A stretch of 40,058 nucleotides of DNA, from positions 1 through 40,058 of the forward strand of contig JAUWDY010000015.1 of NCBI GenBank assembly GCA_030608565.1, read 5' to 3'. This stretch comes from Candidatus Bathyarchaeota archaeon (GTDB lineage: Archaea > Thermoproteota > Bathyarchaeia > Bathyarchaeales > Bathyarchaeaceae). Below, in pieces: positions 7,779 through 16,094 of the stretch (position 1 is its first letter; each line of letters opens with the position of its first letter). Position numbers and translations under genes: made by a program. Under the pieces are notes generated by a model that was not told the DNA's origin, did no database searches, and saw only the letters and a program-made list of their open reading frames with translations.

Positions 7779-9539
7779 ATGTTGAGCTTAGTCGAATTAA
7801 CTGCGATGGAACTAGGAACGTTCAAGTTGATGGCAGACTTCTTCACAGATGAACCTGAATTGACCACAAAAATCGAGAGTTTCACTTCAGCCCGCTACGC
7901 GCTTGCCACAGCCTTTTCAGAAAACTTCGGAGTTCCTGTTAAAGATTCAATTAAAGTTATTGAAAACTTGGAGAACAAGATTAACGACGCGGATTATGTG
8001 CAAATCGAAACTGTAGGTGCAGATAAAAAGTTTAGATCTCTTTTACGAACAGAACTAGATACGTTAAGAGTGTTCGTTGACTATTTCGCCGAATCACCGA
8101 AAATGAGCGGAGTGAGCGTCATAGCTGATAGAAAAGAGGCGCTTGTCGACGCTTTCCATTGGTTTTTCGGTGGCACTATGGAAGAGGCTAGAGAAACCTT
8201 TGAAAGCTTGATTTCTGAAATTCAAAAAGCGGCATCCATTGAAATTGAAACATTAAAGCCTATCATTCCTGTGCCGAATCCATATGAGACTGCCTTAAAA
8301 CAGCTGGATATTGCCGCGGAAAAATTGAGGTTAGATCCGGCGATTCACCAAATACTAAAGCATCCAATACGATCAATAATTGTAAACATCCCAGTTCTAA
8401 TGGATGATGGAACCCTGCGAGTTTTCACAGGTTATCGTGTACAGTATAATAACGCATTGGGACCGACTAAGGGCGGAATAAGGTATCACCCCGACCTAAC
8501 ATTAGATGAGGTGGTTGCTTTGGCTGCGTGGATGACATTTAAAACTGCTGTTGTTGGGCTTCCATTAGGCGGCGCAAAAGGCGGAATAAGGTGTAACCCG
8601 AAGGAAATGTCGCTTGGCGAACTCGAACGACTTACCAGAGGATATACAAGGGCAATAGCCAAGTTCATTGGCCCTAACATTGATGTTCCAGCTCCGGATG
8701 TCTACACAAACGCACAAGTTATGGCATGGGTAATGGACGAATACAACGAAATTACCGGACAGTTTACTCCCGGAGTAGTTACTGGAAAACCTGTAGAGAT
8801 AGGAGGCTCTCGAGGGAGAAGTGAAGCAACCTCTAGAGGTTTGGTGTACACTCTTATTGAAGCGGCGGAACACCTGGGCATAGATCTTCAAGGCGCCAGA
8901 GTAGCAGTTCAAGGGTATGGAAATGTAGGTTTCAACGCGGCAAGGATACTGCATGAAATGGGAAGTCGAATCATCGCGGTTTCAGATTCGAAAGGAGGAA
9001 TATACAAGCCTGACGGATTCGATCCATTAGACGTAAAAGAGCACAAGAAACAGACAGGATCAGTAGTTGATTTTTCAGGATCAAAGAACATAACCAATAG
9101 TGAACTACTGGAACTCGAATGCGAGATACTAGTCCCTTCTGCCTTGGAAAACCAGATAACCCAAGAGAATGTCCACAAAATAAAAGCGAAAGTAGTTGCT
9201 GAAGGAGCCAACGGCCCCACAACCCCTGAAGCCGACAAAATACTCTACGAAAGAGGCATATTTGTTATTCCAGACATACTTGCGAACGCGGGTGGTGTTA
9301 CAGTAAGCTATTTCGAGCAAGTACAAAACCAGATGAACTACTACTGGACGGAAGAGGAAGTCAGAAACAAACTTGAGGCGATTATGAGTGAAAGTTTCAG
9401 AGGAGTCCTTGCAACATTCCAGGAATATAACATTCCAATGCGAACAGCAGCTTACATGTTGGCTGCAAAAAGAATAGCCAACGTGATCAAGATTCGGAAA
9501 AGAGCAACGGTCATGCCCACACGTATAACAGCAAAATAG
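7779..9539 (+). CDS. gdhA: Glutamate dehydrogenase with duplicated N-terminal extension
   Basis: Residues ~175-586 are a complete hexameric-type glutamate dehydrogenase, which interconverts glutamate and 2-oxoglutarate plus ammonia using NAD(P)H. Seen are GPTKGGIRYHP (about 228-238), the catalytic-lysine motif GGAKGGI (about 264-270), PAPDVYTN, and the Rossmann motif VQGYGNVG (about 376-383). Ordinary enzymes are about 415-450 residues. This one is 586 because of an N-terminal ~170-residue extension that looks like two copies of one ~75-residue module: ELGTFKLMADFF...VQIETVG and ELDTLRVFVDYF...IEIETLK. I do not recognise the module. It could be a regulatory or docking domain. The ATG at 7779 follows GGTTGAGGT. 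It is regulated with its divergent neighbour if the 7704-7726 palindrome is an operator. Confidence 0.93.
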   Translation: MLSLVELTAMELGTFKLMADFFTDEPELTTKIESFTSARYALATAFSENFGVPVKDSIKVIENLENKINDADYVQIETVGADKKFRSLLRTELDTLRVFVDYFAESPKMSGVSVIADRKEALVDAFHWFFGGTMEEARETFESLISEIQKAASIEIETLKPIIPVPNPYETALKQLDIAAEKLRLDPAIHQILKHPIRSIIVNIPVLMDDGTLRVFTGYRVQYNNALGPTKGGIRYHPDLTLDEVVALAAWMTFKTAVVGLPLGGAKGGIRCNPKEMSLGELERLTRGYTRAIAKFIGPNIDVPAPDVYTNAQVMAWVMDEYNEITGQFTPGVVTGKPVEIGGSRGRSEATSRGLVYTLIEAAEHLGIDLQGARVAVQGYGNVGFNAARILHEMGSRIIAVSDSKGGIYKPDGFDPLDVKEHKKQTGSVVDFSGSKNITNSELLELECEILVPSALENQITQENVHKIKAKVVAEGANGPTTPEADKILYERGIFVIPDILANAGGVTVSYFEQVQNQMNYYWTEEEVRNKLEAIMSESFRGVLATFQEYNIPMRTAAYMLAAKRIANVIKIRKRATVMPTRITAK

Positions 9540-9548
9540 CAGCCCTCA

Positions 9549-9562
9549 TTTTCCCTTTTTTC
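9549..9562 (+). terminator. T-rich terminator after gdh
   Basis: TTTTCCCTTTTTTCC begins about ten bases after the gdh stop, before the promoter of the next gene. Confidence 0.45.
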
Positions 9563-9599
9563 CGACGGCTCATTGGCAGCTCAATAGGATGAAATCTAA

Positions 9600-9650
9600 C
9601 TATAAATTTCCATTTTGGTTCAAAATGAACACATTTAAGACTGAGTGAAC
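9600..9650 (+). promoter_or_regulatory. Promoter and GTTCA/TGAAC operator of the ribbon-helix-helix regulator
   Basis: CTATAAATT (9600-9608) is a good TATA box. Ten bases downstream lies GTTCA-AAA-TGAAC (9618-9630), a perfect 5-base-arm palindrome covering the expected transcription start. A third TGAAC is at 9646-9650. The position suggests autorepression by the protein encoded at 9676. Confidence 0.5.
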
Positions 9651-9675
9651 ATAGGGTTCCTTGAAGTGAAATCCT

Positions 9676-11604
9676 ATGCCTGTTCACCTTCACACTACGA
9701 TATCGAGAGAAACTGATCAGATCATCGAGGAACTAGCTAAAACTTACGGAACAAAAAGCAGAGTTATTGAAAAAGCCCTCGAAACGATGTTAAGAGTGAA
9801 AAAAGTAGGTTCATGTGAAGACTGCTCAATCAAGGCACAAATCGAAGAGCAGAATAGATTAAGAGAAACCCTAGACCTAACCTCTGTTAGAAGAGAGATT
9901 CTTGACGAGCTGCTAAAAATAGCAGTTGGTGACCAAACATTTAATGGGTTTTTGAAAATCCAGAGAAACGAGGCACAAAATGTAATCGAACTACTCAGGA
10001 CCTCAATTAATTGGAAAACTCCAACGAGTTTTAGAGAATTGCTAACGGTTGTTGAAAAAATAAGGGATCTAACGAGATTGTACGAAATCACCTCATACAG
10101 TGAACTAGATAACACCGCGATTTTAAGGCCTAGAGTTTTCACGCGCATACCTGAACTTGTTGCCAGTCAATTATCAATTATCCTAGAAGGGATAGAAGTT
10201 CCATTCGATTTGAGATTAATGGGGAAAGACATAATTTTGAAAAAGATCCGAAATGACATTTACGCCTTAAGGAAACCAGATCATAGTCAACAGTTGTTTC
10301 AGCAGATGGAAGAAAGACTTTCACTCTTGAAGCCCTACTTGTCCAAGAACAATTTGGTTTTAGTTGGTCCAGCTTTTATGAACTGGGTTGAAAAAAATCT
10401 TGAAGGCCCCATTGCTGATTTAGGTGCAGTAATTGAAGATATTAGAGCTTTTGTGAAACCTGAAGAATTGCCTGAAGACCCAAACAAGTTTGTAGACGAG
10501 CTTTTCTCCGTAGGAGTGAAAATGAACTGGTTCAAAAATGTTAAAAAAACGAGGGAAACAGATGGAAACCTCAGAATCTCATTTCAAGCATCAACACCTT
10601 CAGTAACTAATATTGCAACAGTGACTTTTTCATTAATATTAGCCACGAAAGGGTGGAAGCTGATTAGTTACTCTACTGAATACGATAACGGAAACATGGA
10701 GATCAAATTTGTTGGAGAGGGAAAAAAGGATGTTTTGGATCAACTTGTGGAGCTTAATCTTTACCGCGTTGTAAGCGAACAATTTCTTGACACAGTTCTT
10801 GTCCCCAGAGACATCTTTGACTCCTTTGCAGCCAAGGTTTTCGAAAGCGATCGAAACAAGTTTGAAGACATATACAAAAACATGGGAGCCAGAATTGCAA
10901 ATGCAATACGTATGCTTGCTAAAAACGACTTGGAAAAAATCGAGCGACTATCAAGAAGCTTCATCCTAAAGAATTTGAATCAAGTCCAACCGGACGCAGA
11001 GATCAGATTTGTTGACAATGAACAAATCACAGTGATTCTTAAGAAGATTGACCCAGTTGTGATAAATAGTCAAAGAGTCTTGATAAAATCATTGCTCAGA
11101 TCTCTAGATTACGAAGTTTCCGTGACCGCATTTCAAAATCTTCTCAACTTCAAAATAAGGAGAGTGGAAAAACCTGCTTTAGAGCCCATACCCCGCAGTG
11201 CAGCGATGCAAACAATAGTAGATGCAATGTCAGCCAACTCGCCTGAAGAAGCCCTTCGACAGGTCAAACCCACGCTCGACGAACTGTTCCCGCTTGACTA
11301 CCCGTGGACAATAAGGGAGGTAGGAGAGCGCTTGATTGACATGTACAGAGAGATGGGAATAGAAGTTGGAATAGAATACTTCCAGGGAGGGTTCACACTT
11401 AAGTACAAAACATGTCCGTACTACAAACTCGTCAAAAACGGACAAAAAACATGGCTATGCAACTTTAGAAAAAAGGCCATAGAGCACATTTTATCTAGAG
11501 TAACACACGGAGGAAAAGGCAGAATAAAAACAATAAAATCTTTACTAAAAAACGAACATCCCTGCGAATATGCAATATTCCTAACGGAATTTCTGAAAGA
11601 ATAA
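9676..11604 (+). CDS. Large ribbon-helix-helix transcriptional regulator of unknown family, with C-terminal cysteine motif
   Basis: 642 residues. The N-terminus (about 1-40; HLHTTISRETDQIIEELAKT then SRVIEKALETML) fits a CopG/Arc-type ribbon-helix-helix DNA-binding fold. It is followed by a CxxC (C47, C50) and a long, mostly helical, unrecognised middle. The C-terminus has cysteines at about 580, 595 and 630 (TCPYYKL, WLCNF, PCEYAI), a pattern like small-molecule or metal-sensing output domains of archaeal regulators. No membrane segment was seen. GTTCA/TGAAC palindromes sit in its own promoter and in the gdh/KaiC-like promoter, so it is a candidate controller of nitrogen or redox genes here. 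The assignment rests on the N-terminal domain; the ligand is unknown. Confidence 0.6.
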   Translation: MPVHLHTTISRETDQIIEELAKTYGTKSRVIEKALETMLRVKKVGSCEDCSIKAQIEEQNRLRETLDLTSVRREILDELLKIAVGDQTFNGFLKIQRNEAQNVIELLRTSINWKTPTSFRELLTVVEKIRDLTRLYEITSYSELDNTAILRPRVFTRIPELVASQLSIILEGIEVPFDLRLMGKDIILKKIRNDIYALRKPDHSQQLFQQMEERLSLLKPYLSKNNLVLVGPAFMNWVEKNLEGPIADLGAVIEDIRAFVKPEELPEDPNKFVDELFSVGVKMNWFKNVKKTRETDGNLRISFQASTPSVTNIATVTFSLILATKGWKLISYSTEYDNGNMEIKFVGEGKKDVLDQLVELNLYRVVSEQFLDTVLVPRDIFDSFAAKVFESDRNKFEDIYKNMGARIANAIRMLAKNDLEKIERLSRSFILKNLNQVQPDAEIRFVDNEQITVILKKIDPVVINSQRVLIKSLLRSLDYEVSVTAFQNLLNFKIRRVEKPALEPIPRSAAMQTIVDAMSANSPEEALRQVKPTLDELFPLDYPWTIREVGERLIDMYREMGIEVGIEYFQGGFTLKYKTCPYYKLVKNGQKTWLCNFRKKAIEHILSRVTHGGKGRIKTIKSLLKNEHPCEYAIFLTEFLKE

Positions 11605-11623
11605 AGAAATCGTTTGATCATCA

Positions 11624-11722
11624 ATCCCGGTTGAGTAGATTAGAACAGCGGTGGGCAAACCATGATGACAGCTACCGAAGCGTTTGACTACCGCAAAAGG
11701 ACCGTACTACTACAAAGCATGA
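11624..11722 (+). pseudogene. Relic of thioredoxin reductase C-terminus
   Basis: Translating from 11624 gives IPVE-stop-IRTAVGKP, against SPVKQIGTAVGQA in the intact trxB (4924 onward). One CAG has become TAG. A one-base deletion then breaks the frame (giving TGA TGA), and a compensating insertion lets the end read GPYYYKA before a stop, against QPYYYKG. The homology runs on past the stop to 11792, into what is the downstream flank of trxB. No intact 5' part is present, because the regulator gene ends at 11604. It is therefore a dead, 5'-truncated duplicate lying directly before an hdrA gene. Confidence 0.8.
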
Positions 11723-11792
11723 TTCCTTTTGTTCGTGCGATACTCAGAGTAAGACTTAAGTCTCCAATTAGGAAGTGGATTACTCTCAATTC
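11624..11792 (+). repeat. Duplicated segment, copy 2 (pairs with 4924-5101)
   Basis: Diverged copy of the trxB 3' end plus about 70 bases of downstream flank, roughly three quarters identical by eye. It ends 18 bases before the TTG of the next gene. There is no transposase or terminal repeat near either copy, so an old segmental duplication is more likely than a mobile element. Confidence 0.75.
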
Positions 11793-11809
11793 GCCAGAGG
11801 AAAATCAAC

Positions 11810-13120
11810 TTGGATAACAATGCCGTACTTGTAGTTGGCGGGGGCATAGCTGGAATACAAGCATCTTTAGACCTTGCCAATCGAGGGCTCACAGTCTATC
11901 TTGTGGAGAAATCCCCAACCATTGGCGGACGTATGGCTCAGCTTGACAAGACTTTCCCAACGATGGACTGTTCCATATGCATACTAGCCCCAAAAATGAT
12001 CGAGTGCTTCCGCCACCCAAACATCAAACTGCTCACGTGCTCAGAGGTTAAAGAAGTTAATGGTTCCGCTGGGAACTTCAAAGCTAAGATTTTGAAAAAC
12101 CCTAGGTTTGTTGACGCTGACAAATGCACTGGTTGCGGTATATGCACTGAAAAGTGCCCAGTTAAGGTACCCAGCGAATTCGACATGGGCATGGGGATGC
12201 GAAAAGCCGTCTACATGCCTTTTCCACAAGCGGTGCCTCGCATAGCCACAATAGACAAGGACCATTGTCTCTTCTTTCAGAAAGGAGTGTGCAGGATATG
12301 CGAGAAATTCTGCCAAGCACATGCGATTAACTTCGATCAAAAACCTGAGGAAATAACGCTTAATGTTTCAAGCATGATATTGGCCACAGGCTTAGAGCTT
12401 TATGATCCAGCGTCGATAACCGAGTATGGTTATAAACGATACAAGAATGTTCTTCTATCACTAGAATTTGAAAGGCTCATCAATGCTTCCGGACCAACCC
12501 GAGGAGAGCTTCTGAGGCCTTCAGACAACAAGCATCCCCACAGAATAGTTTTCATACAATGCGTCGGCTCAAGAACCCAACAAAAGGGATTACCATACTG
12601 CTCAAGCGTGTGCTGCATGTACGCCACAAAAGAGGCAATCCTAGTCAGAGAACACGATCCAAAATGTGAAGTTTACATTTTGTATATGGATCTAAGAGTA
12701 TTCGGGAAACGATTCCAAGAATTCGTCAGCAGAGCCAGAGACGAATGGGACGTTAAATACGTTAATGGGCGTCCATCCGCAATCCTAGAAGACCTTGTGA
12801 CAAAGGATCTTTTGGTTCGATACGTAGACATCATGGAAGGAAAGATTGAAGAGTTGCGTACGGATTTGGTTGTCCTTTGTCCAGCTTTAATTCCAAGAGA
12901 AGACAATAAGGTTCTGGCAAAAATTTTCAATTTAGAATTAAATGAATACGGCTTTTTCAAAACAAAAGATCCGTTACTTATGTCTGTTGAAACAAACGTA
13001 GAAGGAATCTTCGTTTGTGGATATTGTCAAGCGCCTAAGGACATTTCTGAGTCGGTCACGCAAGCCAGTGCGGCGGCCGCTAGAGCCGCGGAGGTAACTG
13101 TATCCGCTATTGTGGGGTAA
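11810..13120 (+). CDS. hdrA: HdrA-type protein, first module (lacks N-terminal domain and C-terminal ferredoxin)
   Basis: Only 436 residues. It starts directly at the FAD motif (VVGGGIAG, 8-15), then has MDCSICILAPKM (C54, C57), an inserted ferredoxin (C106/109/112/116 and C153/161/164/168), CVGSR and YCSSVCCMY, and ends after GIFVCGYCQAPKDISES. This is exactly the extent of the first module in the 1003- and 1006-residue fused HdrAs at 31495 and 35272. With the next gene, six bases downstream, it forms a split version of that bimodular protein. The start is TTG at 11810, with GAGG about ten bases upstream; no longer start restores an N-terminal domain. Role: FAD and ferredoxin-type electron transfer, possibly bifurcation, in a complex with 13127 and perhaps NfnAB. 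Confidence 0.88.
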   Translation: MDNNAVLVVGGGIAGIQASLDLANRGLTVYLVEKSPTIGGRMAQLDKTFPTMDCSICILAPKMIECFRHPNIKLLTCSEVKEVNGSAGNFKAKILKNPRFVDADKCTGCGICTEKCPVKVPSEFDMGMGMRKAVYMPFPQAVPRIATIDKDHCLFFQKGVCRICEKFCQAHAINFDQKPEEITLNVSSMILATGLELYDPASITEYGYKRYKNVLLSLEFERLINASGPTRGELLRPSDNKHPHRIVFIQCVGSRTQQKGLPYCSSVCCMYATKEAILVREHDPKCEVYILYMDLRVFGKRFQEFVSRARDEWDVKYVNGRPSAILEDLVTKDLLVRYVDIMEGKIEELRTDLVVLCPALIPREDNKVLAKIFNLELNEYGFFKTKDPLLMSVETNVEGIFVCGYCQAPKDISESVTQASAAAARAAEVTVSAIVG

Positions 13121-13126
13121 TGCCGA

Positions 13127-15265
13127 ATGGAAACGGGTAAAGAAGAAATAAGAATCGGCGTTTTTGTCTGCCACTGCGGCTTCAACATCGGCTCAGTGGT
13201 TGACGTACCAGCGGTTATGGAGTATGCTAAAACGTTGCCTAATGTTGTTTGCGCCGAAGAAGACCTCTACATGTGCTCATCTGCCGGATTAAATCTCATT
13301 AAGGAATGCATAAAGAAGTATAAGCTCAATCGAGTTGTAGTCGCATCTTGCACACCCGCAACCCATGAACCAGTTTTCAGAAATGCATGCGAAGAAGCTG
13401 GGTTAAACAAATACCTTTTTGAAATGGTCAACATAAGGGAGCACTGCTCATGGGTTCACATGCACCATCCAAAAGAAGCAACAGAAAAAGCCAAAGACCT
13501 TGTCAGAATGGCTGTTGCCAAAGCAAACTTCCTTGAGCCCCAAATAGAGCCTGAACTTGAGATAAATCCTTCAGCATTGGTAATAGGCGGGGGCATAGCT
13601 GGAATGACCGTGGCTATGTCCCTTGCAAGACAAGGCTTCAACGTCCACTTGGTTGAGAAGGAAGCGAAACTTGGTGGAATGCTAAGATACTTGTATAAGC
13701 TGCAGCCTACCGAACGTGACGCCTCAGAAATACTACATGAAGCTATTACAGCCGTCAAGGCCAACAGCAACATACACTTGCACACGTCAACCATCGTTCA
13801 AGAAGTGAAGGGTTTCATTGGAAACTTTGACGTAACGCTTCAAAAGAAGGGTTCAAACGAGCATGAACAAATCAACGTAGGTACAATAATCGTAGCCACA
13901 GGAGCCGAGGATTTCAAGCCGGTGGGAATGTATGGATATGAGGAAAATGAAAACGTTGTGACGCAGCTTGAGCTTGAACAGCTTCTTGAAAGGGGTGAAT
14001 TCAAAAAGCCTAAAAGGGTTGTTATGATCCAATGTGTCGGGGCCAGAGAAAAAACTGGCAGAACCTACTGTTCGAGAATATGTTGCATGGTCGCCCTCAA
14101 CAACGCTCTACTCCTCAAAAAATTGTGTCCAGATGTGGAAATCAACATACTTTTTCGCGACCTGCAAACTTACGGAGAATACGAAGATTTTTACCGTGAG
14201 GCGAGGGCGAAGTTCATCAATTTCATTCGCTACGATCAGGATAAACCTCCAAAAGTCACTTCAAGATCTGATGGAAAACTGACTGTTACAGTTTATGATG
14301 CGTATTTGGACGCTGTGATTGAAATTGACAGTGACTTGATTGTTTTATCAACGCCTTTAATTCAGCATGAAGACGGAAGAAAGCTTTCTCCAATACTTAA
14401 GGTACCTCTAGGTGCTGACGGCTTCTTCTTTGAGGCTCATCCAAAGCTTAGGCCTGTTGACTTTACATCAGAGGGCATATATGTTTGTGGCACAGCCCAC
14501 GGTCCGAAAAATGTTAATGAAAGCATCGCTCAAGCCTGTGCTGCAGCCTCCAGGGCAGCGATTCCGATGGCTACTAAAAGAATAAAGGCCGAAGCCGTTA
14601 AGGCATCAGTTGATGAGGACATCTGTGTTACCTGTGATGCATGTGTAGTTTCATGCATTTTCAACGCCATTGAGGCCTCATCCTTTGGACTGCCCAATAT
14701 TATCGAGGCTAACTGTAAAGGCTGTGGTGTGTGCGCAGCAGAATGCTCTATGGGCGCCATGCAGCTCATTCACTTCACAGATAAGCAGATTGTGGCGGCC
14801 ATTGAAGCGCTGTTCAAACCGAAAAAGCTTGCAGGCTTGGGTGATAGTTTCGAGCCGATTATACTATGTTTTGCATGCCAATGGTGTTCTTATGGTGCAG
14901 CTGACCTCGCGGGTATATCAAGAATTCAATATCCACCAAATGTCCGAATCTTGCGTGTTCCGTGTAGCGGCAGGGTGGATGTACTTCACGTTTTAAAGGC
15001 TTTTCAGAACGGTGCCGACGGAGTTATCATAACGGGATGCCTCATCGGCGACTGCCATTACATAGATGGTAACGTGAAGGCCGAAAGCAGAGTGGAAGTA
15101 ATGAAAAAATCCCTTCCAGCACTTGGCATAAATCCAGAACGGCTTGAAATAGGTTATGCTTCATCTTCTGAAGGGCAGAAATTCGCGACTATGATGACTA
15201 ATTTTGTGGAAAAAATAAGGAAGCTCGGACCGAATCCTTTAAGGGTTGAAGGCGGGGGCGACTAG
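13127..15265 (+). CDS. hdrA: HdrA'-type protein, second module, fused to MvhD
   Basis: 712 residues. The N-terminal HdrA iron-sulfur domain comes first (C15, C17, C50, C75, C107; FVCHCGFN, HCSWVHMHHP). A thioredoxin-reductase-like FAD domain follows (GGGIAG, about 154-159) that lacks both the CxxC-ILAPK segment and the inserted ferredoxin. Two 4Fe-4S motifs come next (CVTCDACVVSC near 500, CKGCGVCAAEC near 530), and then a full MvhD-like domain from about 578 with its cysteines (CFACQWCSYGAADLAG, PCSGRVD, GCLIGDCHY). MvhD normally passes electrons from hydrogenase to HdrA; here no hydrogenase is adjacent, and NfnA starts two bases after the stop. An NAD(P)H-linked rather than H2-linked input is therefore plausible. 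It pairs with 11810 as a split bimodular HdrA. Confidence 0.9.
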   Translation: METGKEEIRIGVFVCHCGFNIGSVVDVPAVMEYAKTLPNVVCAEEDLYMCSSAGLNLIKECIKKYKLNRVVVASCTPATHEPVFRNACEEAGLNKYLFEMVNIREHCSWVHMHHPKEATEKAKDLVRMAVAKANFLEPQIEPELEINPSALVIGGGIAGMTVAMSLARQGFNVHLVEKEAKLGGMLRYLYKLQPTERDASEILHEAITAVKANSNIHLHTSTIVQEVKGFIGNFDVTLQKKGSNEHEQINVGTIIVATGAEDFKPVGMYGYEENENVVTQLELEQLLERGEFKKPKRVVMIQCVGAREKTGRTYCSRICCMVALNNALLLKKLCPDVEINILFRDLQTYGEYEDFYREARAKFINFIRYDQDKPPKVTSRSDGKLTVTVYDAYLDAVIEIDSDLIVLSTPLIQHEDGRKLSPILKVPLGADGFFFEAHPKLRPVDFTSEGIYVCGTAHGPKNVNESIAQACAAASRAAIPMATKRIKAEAVKASVDEDICVTCDACVVSCIFNAIEASSFGLPNIIEANCKGCGVCAAECSMGAMQLIHFTDKQIVAAIEALFKPKKLAGLGDSFEPIILCFACQWCSYGAADLAGISRIQYPPNVRILRVPCSGRVDVLHVLKAFQNGADGVIITGCLIGDCHYIDGNVKAESRVEVMKKSLPALGINPERLEIGYASSSEGQKFATMMTNFVEKIRKLGPNPLRVEGGGD

Positions 15266-15266
15266 C

Positions 15267-16094
15267 TTGTACAACATAGTGACAAAACGGGAACTGGTTC
15301 CCCACATTAACCTATTCGAGTTTTCAGCCAAAGAAATAGCCGTGAAAACCAAGCCAGGACAGTTCATAATCCTAAGGGTGAATGAAAAGGGAGAAAGGAT
15401 TCCCCTTACCATGGCTGATGTGGACCCTGAAAAAGGGACGATAACAGTGGTCTGCCACGAAGTTGGCAAATCAACGAGACAGCTTGGACAGTTAGAAGAA
15501 GGAGATTGCATCCTTGACTTGTTGGGTCCTTTAGGAAAACCCGCTGAAATCGGAAAATTCGGAATCGTACTTTGCATTGGCGGCGGAGTGATGGTGGCTC
15601 CCTTATACTTTCAGGCTAAAGCCCTTCACGAAGCAGGCAACAAAGTCATTGGTGGAATTGGCGCAAGAACTGAAAATCAACTGATTTTCGAAAATGAAAT
15701 GCGAGAAGTATGTGATGAATTCTACGTGGCTACAGATGATGGAACAAGGGGCTACAAGGGACTGGGCTTCCTTGAGGAATTGCTCAAAGAAAGGAAGATT
15801 GACCGCGTGATAACTATGGGACCAATTTTGATGATGAAAAAAGTTTCAGAATTGACTCGTCCCTATAGCGTACCCACAATTGTGAATCTGATTCCAATAA
15901 TGGTTGATGGGATGGGGATGTGTGGAGCGTGCAGAGTAACTGTTGGCGGCAGAACACTGTTCGCTTGCGTTGACGGTCCGGACTTTGACGGGCATCAAGT
16001 TGACTTTGAGGAGTTAATGACTCGGCTGAAAATGTATTCCCCTCAAGAGAAGCTTGCGTTCGTATTTTACGAGGAGGGCGGAAGCAGCCTATGA
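15267..16094 (+). CDS. nfnA: NfnA/SudB-like FAD-[2Fe-2S] subunit (ferredoxin-NADP reductase type)
   Basis: A protein of 275 residues from TTG 15267 (YNIVTKRELVP), matching the usual NfnA start; a longer frame from 15246 overlaps the previous gene. It has the ferredoxin-NADP-reductase fold: KPGQFIILR and RIPLTMAD for FAD binding, GGGVMVAPLY for NAD(H), then a C-terminal [2Fe-2S] region, GMGMCGACRVTVGGRTLFAC (about 214-233). NfnA binds NAD(H) and, with NfnB, catalyses electron-bifurcating transhydrogenation between NADPH, NAD+ and ferredoxin in the cytoplasm. The same fold occurs in the dihydroorotate dehydrogenase electron-transfer subunit, but the following NfnB gene (ATGA overlap) decides the call. 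Its place in the HdrA operon suggests that the two flavin systems exchange electrons. Confidence 0.9.
   Translation: MYNIVTKRELVPHINLFEFSAKEIAVKTKPGQFIILRVNEKGERIPLTMADVDPEKGTITVVCHEVGKSTRQLGQLEEGDCILDLLGPLGKPAEIGKFGIVLCIGGGVMVAPLYFQAKALHEAGNKVIGGIGARTENQLIFENEMREVCDEFYVATDDGTRGYKGLGFLEELLKERKIDRVITMGPILMMKKVSELTRPYSVPTIVNLIPIMVDGMGMCGACRVTVGGRTLFACVDGPDFDGHQVDFEELMTRLKMYSPQEKLAFVFYEEGGSSL

Noticed and set aside
11660-11665. In-frame TGA TGA in the trxB relic as possible selenocysteine codons.
   Set aside because: The intact copy has isoleucines there, a TAG and a frameshift also occur, and no SECIS-like element was seen.
13121-13126. The split between the two HdrA modules as a sequencing frameshift of one fused gene.
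   Set aside because: The first frame ends cleanly after the module, the second has its own ATG with GGGGTAA upstream, and the break is exactly at the linker, so two genes are more likely. Read data could still overturn this.
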